Of a stretch of DNA of 64,000 nucleotides, positions 10,406-19,600 are shown piece by piece. The DNA is from Sphingosinicella microcystinivorans. GTDB taxonomy: Bacteria > Pseudomonadota > Alphaproteobacteria > Sphingomonadales > Sphingomonadaceae. The notes below the pieces were generated by a model. That model searched no databases and was not told where the DNA came from. It was given only the letters and a program-made list of their open reading frames with translations. The DNA lies in NCBI RefSeq assembly GCF_027941835.1, contig NZ_CP116005.1, positions 3,673,501 through 3,737,500 of the forward strand, given 5' to 3'. Each line of letters opens with the position of its first letter. Within the stretch, counting starts at the first letter, position 1. The position numbers were made by a program, and so were the translations under genes.

Positions 10406-12432
10406 CGGAGCGGATGGTCAGCTTCGCGCCGCTCTTGCCGTGGTGGGGCGTCGTCCTCATCGGCGCGCTGTTCGCCGCCGGGCTCGGCCTCGTGCTGTGG
10501 CGCGCGCCGCGCCTGTTCTGGCCGCGCGCGCTGATCGCAGCGATCCTCCTGCTGCTGCTCGCGAACCCGGTGTGGCTTCAGGAGCGCCGCGCCGTGCGGC
10601 CCGATGTCGCCGTCGCCGTCGTCGACCGCTCGGCGAGCATGGGCATCGGCGACCGCACCCGCGCGGCGGACGCCGCGCTCGCCGCGCTCCGCCGCCAGTC
10701 GCCCGGCGTGGAGTGGCGCGTCGTCACCGTGCCGCAGGCGCCCGGCGAGCCGACGCGCCTCGCCGCCGCCATCGAGCGCGCCGCGTCGGACGCGCCCGCC
10801 GGGCGGCTCGCGGGCATCGTCGTGCTCAGCGACGGCATCTCGGCGGACGCGCCGGACCCGCGCCTGCTCCCGGCGGGCGTGCCGCTGCACCACCTGATCG
10901 CGGGCGACCCCGACACGCCCGACCGCCGCCTCATCGTCGAGCGCGTGCCGAGCTACAGCGTCGTCGGCCAGCCCGCCGAAGTCGTGATCCGCATCGACGA
11001 CGGCCCGAACGCGCCCGGCGGCAAGGCGACGCTCACGCAGTCCGTCGCAGGCGGGCGCACCACCGAGCGTACCGTGCAGACCGGCGCGCCGGTGCGCCTC
11101 TCCGTCCCCGTCACGCGGCGCGGCGCCATCGAGATGGCGCTCTCCGTCGCGCCGCTTGCGGGCGGCGAGGCGACGCTCGTCAACAACCGCGCGCTGGTGC
11201 GGCTGAACGGCGTCACCGACCGGCTGCGCGTGCTGCTCGTCTCGGGCGTGCCCTACCCCGGCGGGCGCGTGTGGCGCGACATATTGAAGAGCGATTCCAA
11301 CATCGACCTCGTGCACTTCACGATCCTGCGCCTGCCGACGAGCTTCGACAACACGCCGCCCGACGAGATGTCGCTGATCCCCTTCCCGGTCGAGGAGCTG
11401 TTCGAGCAGCATCTCGGCGACTTCGATCTCATCATCTTCGACCGCTTCAGCCTCTCCGAGCTGCTTTCGCCGATCTACTTCCAGGACCTCGGCGCGCGCG
11501 TGAAGGCGGGCGGCGGACTGCTCGTCGTCACCGGCGACGAATTCGCGGGGCAAGGCGGCCTCGGCAGCACCGAACTCGCGCCCGTGCTGCCCGCGCGCAC
11601 GGCCGGGCCAGGCATCGCGGCGCCGTTCCGCCCGCTGCTGACGGCCGTCGGCCGCCGCCACCCCGTCACCGCCGAGCTCCCGAAGATCTGGGGCGACGAC
11701 GCATGGGGCCGCTGGGGGACGCAGAGCGACATGACGCCAACGGGCGAGGTGCTGATGTCGGGCGCGGGCGACAAGCCGCTCGTCATCCTCGACCGCGTTG
11801 GGCGCGGGCGCGTCGGGCTCATCGCCTCCACCAACGTCTGGTGGTGGTCGCGCGGCGTCGACGGCGCGGGCCCGCACGCCGAGCTGCTGCGCCGCATCGC
11901 GCACTGGCTGATGCAGGAGCCCGACCTCGACGAGAACCGCCTCGACGCCTCGGCGAAGGGCCGCCGCATCGACATCACCGCGCGCGGGCTGACGCCGCCG
12001 GAAGCCGCGATCCTCACCGATCCCGCCGACCGCGGCCGCGGTGTCCCGCTCGAACCGCGCGGCGAGGGCGTAACGGGCGCCAGCGTCACGGTCGGCGCGG
12101 ACGGCCTCTACCGCGTCGCGGCGGGCGAGCGGACCCGCTACGTGCTCGCCGGAGACAGCGCCGAGTTCGCCGAGGTACGCCCGCGCGAAACGCCGCTCGC
12201 CGCGCCCGTGAAGGCGTCGGGCGGCGGTGGTTACTGGCTTCGGGACGGCGCGCCGAAGGTCCGCCGCGTCGCGCCGGGCGACGCCGCCGCCGGCTCCGGC
12301 TGGATCGGGCTCGTCGAGAACCGCGCCGGGGCGATCGTCGCGGTCGACGAGAAGGCGCTGCTCATGCCGCCGCTGGCGCTGCTGCTCGCCGCGGGCCTTT
12401 TCGTGCTGGCGTGGTGGCGCGAACGGCGCTGA
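10402..12432 (+). CDS. VWA / glutamine amidotransferase-like membrane protein
   Basis: A 676-residue membrane protein that closes the MoxR operon (ATGA overlap with the previous gene). Two N-terminal membrane helices (about residues 12-32 and 38-55) precede a von Willebrand A domain with an intact DxSxS metal site (VAVVDRSASMG). The middle region (RVLLVSGVPYPGGRVWRDIL and FDLIIFDRFSLSELL) resembles the class I glutamine amidotransferase-like fold found in such operons, without an obvious catalytic Cys triad. A C-terminal helix (LLMPPLALLLAAGLFVLAWW) anchors the end. The 3' end overlaps the convergent GNAT gene by 71 bp. Confidence 0.8.
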   Translation: MTERMVSFAPLLPWWGVVLIGALFAAGLGLVLWRAPRLFWPRALIAAILLLLLANPVWLQERRAVRPDVAVAVVDRSASMGIGDRTRAADAALAALRRQSPGVEWRVVTVPQAPGEPTRLAAAIERAASDAPAGRLAGIVVLSDGISADAPDPRLLPAGVPLHHLIAGDPDTPDRRLIVERVPSYSVVGQPAEVVIRIDDGPNAPGGKATLTQSVAGGRTTERTVQTGAPVRLSVPVTRRGAIEMALSVAPLAGGEATLVNNRALVRLNGVTDRLRVLLVSGVPYPGGRVWRDILKSDSNIDLVHFTILRLPTSFDNTPPDEMSLIPFPVEELFEQHLGDFDLIIFDRFSLSELLSPIYFQDLGARVKAGGGLLVVTGDEFAGQGGLGSTELAPVLPARTAGPGIAAPFRPLLTAVGRRHPVTAELPKIWGDDAWGRWGTQSDMTPTGEVLMSGAGDKPLVILDRVGRGRVGLIASTNVWWWSRGVDGAGPHAELLRRIAHWLMQEPDLDENRLDASAKGRRIDITARGLTPPEAAILTDPADRGRGVPLEPRGEGVTGASVTVGADGLYRVAAGERTRYVLAGDSAEFAEVRPRETPLAAPVKASGGGGYWLRDGAPKVRRVAPGDAAAGSGWIGLVENRAGAIVAVDEKALLMPPLALLLAAGLFVLAWWRERR

Positions 12433-12940
12433 GCGCCTTGGCGGGCCGCAGCGCGCCCGCGGTGTTCAGCGTCGCCGCAAGCGCCTCCGGCAGCAGCGCG
12501 AGCAGGCGGTGCCGCTCCACCGGACCCGGTACCGCCCAAGCCCCCGTCGCCTCCGCCGTGAAGCCGAAGCGGCCGTAATATTCCGGGTCGCCGATCAGCA
12601 CGATCGCGTCCCGCCCTATCGCCACGGCGTGCGCGATCGCGGTTTCCATCAGCGCGGCGCCGATGCCTGTGCCCTGCCGGTCCTTCGCCACCGCGACCGG
12701 CCCGAGCAGCGTCAGCGCCTGCACGGCGCCGCTTTCGGCAGCGAATTCGACGGGCCAGAGCTGGATCGAGCCGGCGAGCGTGCCGTCCGCGTCCAGCGCG
12801 ACGAAGCTCAGCCCCTCGACCGGGCGCACGCCCTCGCGCAGGCGATAGGCGGTGCGGCCGTGCCGGTCCGAGCCGAATACGTCGTCGAGAAGCGCTTCAA
12901 TGGCAGCGCCGTGCCGGGCGCTGGCGGGCACGATGGTCAT
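12362..12940 (-). CDS. GNAT-family N-acetyltransferase
   Basis: A 192-residue GCN5-related acetyltransferase. The acetyl-CoA site is visible as VAVAKDRQGTGIGAALM (Q/RxxGxG), followed by VLIGDPEYYGRFGF, a motif typical of the YhbS-like subgroup. Start ATG 12940 is preceded by GAAGG at 8 nt spacing; a TTG five codons upstream is less likely. The C-terminal tail of about 30 residues (Ala/Arg/Pro-rich) is encoded within the last 71 bp of the convergent VWA gene and just beyond it, so it may be non-conserved. The acceptor substrate is unknown. Confidence 0.87.
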   Translation of the reverse strand: MTIVPASARHGAAIEALLDDVFGSDRHGRTAYRLREGVRPVEGLSFVALDADGTLAGSIQLWPVEFAAESGAVQALTLLGPVAVAKDRQGTGIGAALMETAIAHAVAIGRDAIVLIGDPEYYGRFGFTAEATGAWAVPGPVERHRLLALLPEALAATLNTAGALRPAKALSAVRATTPARKGPRRAAAPAAA

Positions 12941-13146
12941 GTGCGGAACCTTCAAGCATTCGAGTGACAGGAGGATGAGGAATGGCCACGCGCCATCCGC
13001 GCCGCTTTCGAAAGCGGCGTCTATCCTCGTCGTAGTCCTCGAATCTCGAACGTCATGCGCGGGAACCCTGTTCCTTGTTGCGGGTAGCGCGCATAGACGA
13101 GAACGTGGCCTCGTGCAATCAGGTTTGCGAAACAGGGGAATCGACC

Positions 13147-13782
13147 ATGAAGCTCTACGGCATGAACCGCGCGCCCAATCCGCGCCGCGTCACCATCTTC
13201 CTCGCCGAGAAGGGCATCCCCATCGAGATCGAGGAGGTGAACGTCGCCGAGGGCGCCAACCGCACGCCCGAATACCTCGCCGTCAACCCGCGCGGCCTCG
13301 TCCCCGCGCTGGTGCTGGACGACGGCACGGTGATCGACGAATCGATCGCCATCTGCCGCTATTTCGAGACGCTGCACCCCGAGCCCAACCTGATGGGCCG
13401 CGATGCGAAGGAAGCCGCCGTTATCGAATGCTGGCAGCGCCGCATCGAGTTCGACGGCCTTTCCACCATCGCCTCCATTTACCGCAACACGCAGCCGCTG
13501 TTCGCGAACCGCGCGCAGCCCGGCGGCGGACCCGATACGGCGCAGATCCCCGAACTCGCCGAACGCGGACGGCTGCTGCTCCCCGGCTTCTTCGCCATGC
13601 TGAACGACCGCCTCGGCGAGACGCCCTACGTCGCCGGCGACCGCTACACGATCGCCGACATCAGCGCGATCGTCGCCATCGACTTCGCCCGCTGGATCAA
13701 GGCCCGCATCCCCGAGAACCACGCCAACACGCTGCGCTGGCACGCGGAGGTGACGGAACGGCCGAGCTACGCGGCGGGGTAA
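13147..13782 (+). CDS. Glutathione S-transferase family protein
   Basis: A 211-residue cytosolic GST. The N-terminal thioredoxin-fold domain (about residues 1-82) contains NPRGLVPALVLDDGTVIDES, where the cis-Pro (VPAL) and the DES segment form the glutathione site. The alpha-helical C-terminal domain contains YVAGDRYTIADISAIVAIDF with the conserved N-capping TIAD. Start ATG 13147 matches family length. It stands alone between the divergent GNAT gene and the convergent atp operon. Substrate unknown; detoxification or stress roles are inferred from the family. Confidence 0.9.
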   Translation: MKLYGMNRAPNPRRVTIFLAEKGIPIEIEEVNVAEGANRTPEYLAVNPRGLVPALVLDDGTVIDESIAICRYFETLHPEPNLMGRDAKEAAVIECWQRRIEFDGLSTIASIYRNTQPLFANRAQPGGGPDTAQIPELAERGRLLLPGFFAMLNDRLGETPYVAGDRYTIADISAIVAIDFARWIKARIPENHANTLRWHAEVTERPSYAAG

Positions 13783-13798
13783 GCATCCTTCCATCCGC

Positions 13799-13827
13799 CG
13801 TCATCCCGGCCTGCCGCCGGGATGACG
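13799..13827. repeat. REP-like palindrome
   Basis: Perfect 12-bp arms CGTCATCCCGGC (13799-13810) and GCCGGGATGACG (13816-13827) enclose a 5-nt loop. The CGTCATnCCGGC core recurs at 55.5 kb and three times at 61.6-61.7 kb, so this is one member of a dispersed family. Confidence 0.75.
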
Positions 13828-13856
13828 GGTTGGGTTGAGCCACGCGACACAACAAA

Positions 13857-13885
13857 AAGGCCGGAGCGTTTCGCGCCCCGGCCTT
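13857..13885. terminator. Bidirectional terminator between GST gene and atp operon
   Basis: Arms AAGGCCGG (13857-13864) and CCGGCCTT (13878-13885) lie 25 bp before the atpF stop and 75 bp after the GST stop. An A-run on the left serves as a U-tract for the minus-strand atp transcript. It can plausibly serve both convergent units. Confidence 0.75.
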
Positions 13886-13909
13886 CTGAAAATCCGTCTG
13901 AAACCGCTT

Positions 13910-14521
13910 CTAGTGTAGCCGCCGATCCAGTTCGCTGATCGCGGCGTCGGTGAGCTTCGTCTTCATCGCCTTGTCGGTCGAACCTTCGATGATCTGCGCG
14001 GCGGCAGCGGTCGCGAGGTTCGCGGCGCGGGCGCGCAGTTCGGTTTCCGCAGCGCGTTCGGCAGCGCCGATCTTCGCCTCCGCCATCGCGGCGCGGCGGG
14101 CGACCATCGCCTCGGCGCTCTTCTGCGCGGCGGCGACGATCTGACCGGCCTCCTGACGGGCGTGCGCGATGATCGCTTCCGCGTCCTTCTCGGCGGCGGC
14201 CTGCTGGCGCTTGTGCTCGGCGAGCAGGGCTTCGGCCTCCGCGCGCAGCGCCTTCGCTTCATCGAGCTCGGCGCGGATGCGGGCGCCGCGCGCGTCGAGC
14301 GCGCCGCCGATGCCCGTGAACGCGCCGAGGCGCCAGAGCAGAAGCGCGAACACCACGAACGCGAGGCCGACCCAGCCGTAGCTGTCGAGGCCGAGGAAGA
14401 CCTCGTGGTGGACCTCCGCCTCGCCGTGCGCGGCGGTGGCTTCGGCATGTGCCGTCTCAACGACGCTCGGCGGCACTTCCACCGACGTCACTTCCCCTGC
14501 GGGCTGCTGCATCGCTGTCAT
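13910..14521 (-). CDS. atpF: F0F1 ATP synthase subunit b
   Basis: Peripheral-stalk subunit b of 203 residues. An N-terminal extension of about 45 residues precedes one membrane helix (WVGLAFVVFALLLWRLGAFT), followed by a long Ala/Glu/Lys-rich coiled coil that reaches F1. It is the last gene of the F0 operon, and its ATG (14521) overlaps the stop of the b' gene. Assignment of b versus b' rests on alphaproteobacterial order (a, c, b', b) and on the extended N-terminus. A terminator lies just downstream. F1 genes are not in the window, as expected where F0 and F1 operons are separate. Confidence 0.93.
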   Translation of the reverse strand: MTAMQQPAGEVTSVEVPPSVVETAHAEATAAHGEAEVHHEVFLGLDSYGWVGLAFVVFALLLWRLGAFTGIGGALDARGARIRAELDEAKALRAEAEALLAEHKRQQAAAEKDAEAIIAHARQEAGQIVAAAQKSAEAMVARRAAMAEAKIGAAERAAETELRARAANLATAAAAQIIEGSTDKAMKTKLTDAAISELDRRLH

Positions 14522-15000
14522 CCCTGTGCCACGGCCGCAAGCGCGGCGTCCACGTCAGCCGCCTCGGGGCGCTTGCCCGTCAGCCGCTCCACGATGTCCG
14601 CCGCCGCGTCCGCGGCAACGGCATCGAGCTTCGCCATCGCGGCGACGCGGGCATCGCCGATGCGGGCTTCCGCCGCGGCGAGGCTCTGCTCGGCTTCGGC
14701 GTTCACCACGGCAAGCCGGGCTTCCGTGTCGCGCGCCGCCGCCGCCTTGGCGTCGTTCACCACCGAAGACGCGCTGGAGCGCGCCTTCGCGAGATCGGCC
14801 TGATAGGCGGCGTCGACCCGCTCGGCCTCCAGCTTGGCCGCTTCGGCCGCGCCGAGATCGTCGCCGATCGTCTTCGCCCGGACCTCCGTGACCTTCTCGA
14901 CGCGCGGCAGGAGGCCGCGCATCATCAGGAACAGCACGCCGAACACCAGGATCAGCCAGGCGATCTGCGGAAGTGCCGTACTCGGATCAAATTGAGGCAT
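14518..15000 (-). CDS. atpF2: F0F1 ATP synthase subunit b'
   Basis: The second stalk subunit (b') of 160 residues, found in photosynthetic bacteria and alphaproteobacteria. It begins MPQFDPSTALPQIAWLILVF, a b' hallmark, with a single membrane helix at about residues 12-30, and continues as an Ala-rich coiled coil. It forms a heterodimer with b. The stop overlaps the ATG of atpF, giving translational coupling; the gap to the upstream c-subunit gene is 81 bp. Confidence 0.93.
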   Translation of the reverse strand: MPQFDPSTALPQIAWLILVFGVLFLMMRGLLPRVEKVTEVRAKTIGDDLGAAEAAKLEAERVDAAYQADLAKARSSASSVVNDAKAAAARDTEARLAVVNAEAEQSLAAAEARIGDARVAAMAKLDAVAADAAADIVERLTGKRPEAADVDAALAAVAQG

Positions 15001-15081
15001 GGCTCGGGACTCTCGGGACCAACGTCAAACATCGCAGTGCCGGCGGCGCGCGACCACCGGCACGGCTCATTCCTGCAAGCG

Positions 15082-15309
15082 TCAGACGACGAAGAGGAGG
15101 ATGAGCGCGACGAGGAACGAGAAGATGCCGAGCGCTTCCGTCACGGCGAAGCCGAACAGCAGGTTCGGGCGCATCGCGTTGGCAGCCGCCGGGTTGCGGA
15201 GCGCACCCTGGAGGAACATGCCGAAGATGATGCCCACGCCGACACCGGCGAGGCCCATGCCGATGGCGGCGATGCCTGCACCAAGGAGTTTCGCTGCTTC
15301 TGCGTCCAT
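15082..15309 (-). CDS. atpE: F0F1 ATP synthase subunit c
   Basis: The 75-residue c-ring proteolipid. Two membrane helices flank the polar loop ([14 protein letters not shown]). The proton-carrying carboxylate is Glu58 in [10 protein letters not shown], as usual in alphaproteobacteria (Asp61 in E. coli). The helix 1 glycine pattern ([14 protein letters not shown]) is intact. Length and all key residues match the family. Confidence 0.97.
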   Translation of the reverse strand: MDAEAAKLLGAGIAAIGMGLAGVGVGIIFGMFLQGALRNPAAANAMRPNLLFGFAVTEALGIFSFLVALILLFVV

Positions 15310-15357
15310 TTCCTATATCCCTTCAACGAGTTGGATTGGTTGGTTGTTTCGAAAAGA

Positions 15358-16104
15358 TCAATGCGAAAGGTTGATCGAGTCGTTCAGGTACACGCTGGTG
15401 AGCAGCGCGAAGACGTAGGCCTGCACCACCGCGACCAGCAGCTCGAGCGCGTAGAGCGCCACGTTCATCGCGAACGGCAGCACGCCCACCGCCGCCCAGA
15501 TGCCGCCCGCAAGGCCGAGGCTGATGACGAAGCCCGCGAACACCTTCAGCAGGATGTGGCCCGCGGTCATGTTCGCGAACAGACGAACCGACAGCGTCAC
15601 CGGGCGCGACAGGAACGAGATGATCTCGATGAGGATGATCAGCGGCGCGAGGAACCACGGCGTTCCCGGCGGCAGGAACAGGCTGAACCAGTGGAAGCCG
15701 TGCTTGGCGATGCCGATCAGCACGCACGCCACGAAGATGAACGCGGCAAAGGCGAACGTCACCGCGATGTGGCTCGTCACCGTGAAGGAATAGGGAAACA
15801 GGCCGATCAGGTTCGCCGCGAGGATGAAGATGAACAGCGAGAAGATGAACGGCACGTAGGGGCGGCCCTTGGGGCCGATGTTCTCGTCGACCATGCCGAC
15901 GACGAATTCATGGACGGCCTCGACTGCGGACTGCCAGCGGCCCGGCACCAGCTCCGCCTTGCGCGTTCCGAAGAACATGAAGGCCCAGATGAGGAAAAGC
16001 GCCAGCAGCATGAAGGCGGCGCTGTTCGTGAACGAGACATCGTTTCCGGCCACTTCGAGCGGCACGATCGGCTTGATCTGGAACTGTTCGAGCGGACTCG
16101 CCAC
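15358..16104 (-). CDS. atpB: F0F1 ATP synthase subunit a
   Basis: The 248-residue membrane stator subunit that forms the proton half-channels against the c-ring. The essential Arg lies in LSVRLFANMTAGHILLK. Several membrane helices are evident, and the C-terminal pair includes LLVAVVQAYVFALLTSVYLN. It starts 6 bp after the atpI stop and is followed by atpE after 48 bp. Confidence 0.96.
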   Translation of the reverse strand: MASPLEQFQIKPIVPLEVAGNDVSFTNSAAFMLLALFLIWAFMFFGTRKAELVPGRWQSAVEAVHEFVVGMVDENIGPKGRPYVPFIFSLFIFILAANLIGLFPYSFTVTSHIAVTFAFAAFIFVACVLIGIAKHGFHWFSLFLPPGTPWFLAPLIILIEIISFLSRPVTLSVRLFANMTAGHILLKVFAGFVISLGLAGGIWAAVGVLPFAMNVALYALELLVAVVQAYVFALLTSVYLNDSINLSH

Positions 16105-16109
16105 GTTTC

Positions 16110-16466
16110 CTAACGCTCCTCATCATCGTCATCGGGCACCTTGGGCAGAGCGTCGAGCTCGTCCTGCGAAACCTTGGCCGCTTCCGCGTTGACGACGCGC
16201 ACGAGGTTATAGAACCCCGTGCCGAGACCCAACGTGAAGAGCGCCAGAAGCCCCCAGGGCGATGTCCCCAGCCACCGGTCGACCCAGTAGCCGATGAAAC
16301 CGCCGACCAGCGTCGCGGCAACAACCTCGATCGCCAGCCGTGTACCCTGCCCGAACGCCGACCCTGCAACCTGCATGGGGTCCGGTTCCGGATTTGCCCG
16401 CCGCTTCGCCTCGGCCAGACGCTCCTCGAACGAGGTGCTTGTCTTGGTCGGGCGTGGGTCGGTCAC
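16110..16466 (-). CDS. atpI: AtpI-like F0 assembly protein
   Basis: A small membrane protein of 118 residues at the head of the F0 operon. Two membrane helices (about residues 45-65 and 75-95) are separated by a short loop with GYWVDRWLGTSPW, typical of the alphaproteobacterial AtpI/AtpQ group. The tail is acidic (PDDDDEER). The chosen start is GTG 16466 (M-TDPRPTKTSTSFEER), preceded by GGGAG at about 11 nt. Longer in-frame extensions reach 16556 but look non-coding. It probably assists c-ring assembly or magnesium supply, as proposed for AtpI. Confidence 0.85.
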   Translation of the reverse strand: MTDPRPTKTSTSFEERLAEAKRRANPEPDPMQVAGSAFGQGTRLAIEVVAATLVGGFIGYWVDRWLGTSPWGLLALFTLGLGTGFYNLVRVVNAEAAKVSQDELDALPKVPDDDDEER

Positions 16467-16628
16467 CGGTTTGTGGACTCCCGCGCTGGTCGGCTCAGGC
16501 CAAACATACAGGCGCACCGGGCGGAGAAGCGAACCTCCCGCCCGAAGCGTGCGCACGTTTAGTTGCGCCCTTGGCCCAAGTCAACGCTTCCTTGCCGCAA
16601 TGCAGCAGCATTGAGAGGATGCAGGAAA

Positions 16629-19600
16629 TCACTCCGCCGCGAGCAGCGTTTCGGCGCGTCCGAGGTCGACGGAAACGAGCTGGCTGACGCCCTTTTCGCC
16701 CATCGTCACGCCGTACAGGCGGTGCATCCGGCTCATCGTCACGGCGTTGTGCGTCACGATGAGGAATCGCGTGTCGGTGAGCGTCGTCATGCGGTCGAGA
16801 AGATCGCAGAAACGTTCGATATTGGCGTCGTCGAGCGGCGCGTCGACCTCGTCGAGCACGCAGATCGGCGCCGGATTCGTCAGGAACAGCGCGAAGATCA
16901 GCGCGACGGCCGTCAGCGCCTGCTCGCCGCCCGAAAGCAGCGTCAGCGATTGCAGCTTCTTGCCCGGCGGCTGCGCCATGATCTCGAGGCCTGCTTCCAG
17001 CGGATCGTCCGATTCGATGAGTTCGAGCCGCGCCTCGCCGCCGCCGAACAGGCTGGTGAAGAGGTCGCCGAAGTGGCGGTTCACCTCCTCGAACGCCGTG
17101 AGGAGCCGCGCGCGGCCTTCGCGGTTCAGCGAGCCGATGCTGCCGCGCAGGCGGGCGATGGCGGTTTCCAGTTCCTCGCGCTCGGCGGTCGATGTCGTGA
17201 GCGTCGTCTCGATCTCCTCGAGCTCGACGTCGGCGCGCAGGTTCACCGGCCCCATGCGCTCGCGCTCGCCGGTCAGCCGGTCGAGCCCGGAGGACAGGGT
17301 TTCCGTGTCCTCCATGTTCTCGTCGCTGAATTCGAAGCGCGCCGGGAGCATCTGCGGCGAGCACTGGAAGCGCTCGACCGACAGGCGGTTGAGTTCCGTG
17401 CGCCGGTGCTCGCAGTTCTCGACCCGCACCTCGATGCGCCCGCGCTCCTCGCGCAGCGTCGAGAGGATCTCGGTCGCCTCGCGTGCCTCGCCGTCGATGG
17501 TGCGGAGGCTCCCTTCGGCTTCCGCCAGCCGGTCCGCCGCCGCCTGCCGCGCGGCCTCGGCGTCGGCAAGGTCGCCCGCGAGCCGCGCCTGGCGCTCGGC
17601 GATGGCGGCGGGCACGTCGGCGATCTCGGCGATGGTCGCGTTCGCAGCGGCGACTCGCGCGGCGAGTTCCTCGCGCTGCGCGGCGCTGCCGGAGATGCGG
17701 CGCTCCCACGCCTCGCGCTCGGCGGTGATCGCCTCGCGCCGCGCCTTGTCGCCGTCGAGCCCGCGCTGGAGCGCGACATGCTCGGCGCGCGCCATGGCGA
17801 GGTCGGAGCGGTGCGCGTCGGCGGCATTGCGCGCCGCCGTCACCGCTTCGGTCAGTCCCTCGGCGGCGGGAACCTCCAGAAGCGCCGCGTCGAGCCCCTG
17901 CACCTTCTCGCTGCATTCGGCGATCTGGTCGTTGGCGCGCGTCACGGCGGCCGCGAAGGCTTCGAGCTGCGCGGCGCGGCGTTCGACCTCGCCCGCGAGC
18001 TGCGAGATCGCCCTGGTCGCCTCGGCGCGCGCGGCTTCCGCCCGGCGCAGCGCCTGCCGCTCGCCGTCGATGGCGGACGCGGTTTCGGCGACGACGGCGC
18101 GCGCGGCGGCAAGCTCGGTCTCCGCGGCCTCCACGGCGGCCTCGGCATCCGGCAGCAGCGCCTCGACCTCGGCGAGCCGGTTGCGCTGGCGCAGCTTCTC
18201 CGCCGCCGCGCTGCCGTCGCCCGCTTCCGTGCGGAAGCCGTCCCAGCGGACCATGCGGCCTTCGGTCGTCACCAGCCGCTGGCCGACCGACAGCTTCGCC
18301 GCCAGCCGGTCCAGCATGTCGTCGTCGACGACGCCGATCTGCGCCGCGCGCCGCGCCAGTTCCTCGGGCGCCTCGATCACCTCGGACAGTGGCCGCGCGC
18401 CCGCCGGAAGCGCCGGGTCCCATTCGCCCTTCGCCGCGCCCGCCCAGCGGCGACCGCCCTCGCCGCCCACGGGCGCCGCCGTGTCGTCGCCGAGCGAGGC
18501 CGCGAACGCCGCCTCGAATCCCTTCACCACGCGCACGCGGTCGATCAGCGGCTCGGCGTCGCCCGCGCGGCTTGCCGCCAGCGAGCGTTCGAGCGACTGC
18601 CGCTCGCCGGCGAGCGCCGAAAGCGCCGCCTGCGCCTCGCCGCGCTTCGCCTGCGCCGTCTCGCGCGCGGTCTCCGCCCCGGCGCGGCGTTCCTCGCCGG
18701 TCGCGATCGCGGCGGACGCGCGCTCGGCCTCGACCTCTGCGTCCTTCGCACGGGCCTCGGCGGCGATCAGCCGCTCGCCCGCGTCGTCGCCCTGCGCGGC
18801 GGCGGCCTGCGCCGCGAGCGTCCGCGTCTTCTCCGATTCGGCTCGCGCGATCTGCGAGCGCAGCGCCGATAGCTCGGCCTCGACGGCGCGGCGCTGGCCC
18901 TGCGCCTCGGCCTGCGCGGCGAGCGCGTCGGCAAGCATGCGCTGGTCCGCCTCGACGACCGATTCGAGGTCCGCGATGCGCGCCTGCGCCGGGCCGAGCG
19001 CCGCTTCCGCCTCGGCGAGCCGGGCGGCGATCGCGGCGTCCTCCGCGGCCAGCCGTTCGAGCGCGGCGTTGGCGTCGTGGTGCAGCGCATCCTCGCGCGC
19101 GATGTCGCGCTCCGCCGCCTCGCGCCGCGCCTCCGCCTCGCGGCGGCGGCGTTCGACCTCGTTGAGCTCGGCGTTCAGCGAATCGCGCGAGAGCTTCAGG
19201 CGCTGGAGGATCGCGGCCGCTTCGGCCTCGGCCTCGCGCAGCGGCGGCAGGTTCGCGGCGGCGTCCGCCTGCCGCGCCGAGATCGCCGCGCCGAGCCGCG
19301 TCGCTTCCTCGATCCGTGCGCGCAGCGCTTCCGCTTCGGCCTTGGCGGCGTTCGCGTCGGCGGACGCCTCGGTCGCCTTCGCGTAGAGCAGCATCGCCTC
19401 GGCGATCCTGATCTGTTCGGAGAGCTTCTTGTAACGCTCCGCCTGCCGCGCCTGCCGCTTCAGGTTGGAAGCCTGCGTGCTCAGCCCCTGCAACACGTCG
19501 TCGAGCCGGGTGAGGTTCGATTCCGCCGCGCGCAGCCGCTGCTCGGCGTCCTTGCGGCGCACGTGCAGCCCGGCGATGCCCGCGGCTTCCTCAAGTAGCA

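Noticed and set aside
12975-13146. Small frame after a strong AGGAGG-like site upstream of the GST gene
   Set aside because: The Shine-Dalgarno-like sequence is there, but the frame runs out of phase through the whole GST gene; the alternative ATG at 12982 gives only 17 Arg-rich residues. Not supportable as a gene.
16518-16544. Hairpin with CGGGCGGAG arms between atpI and smc as a terminator
   Set aside because: The stem has a bulge and there is no U-tract on the strand of smc transcription; could be chance in GC-rich DNA.
16563-19386. Long plus-strand frames opposite smc
   Set aside because: They mirror the Ala/Glu-rich coiled coils of SMC; the composition is Ser/Arg/Ala repetitive with no recognisable domain.
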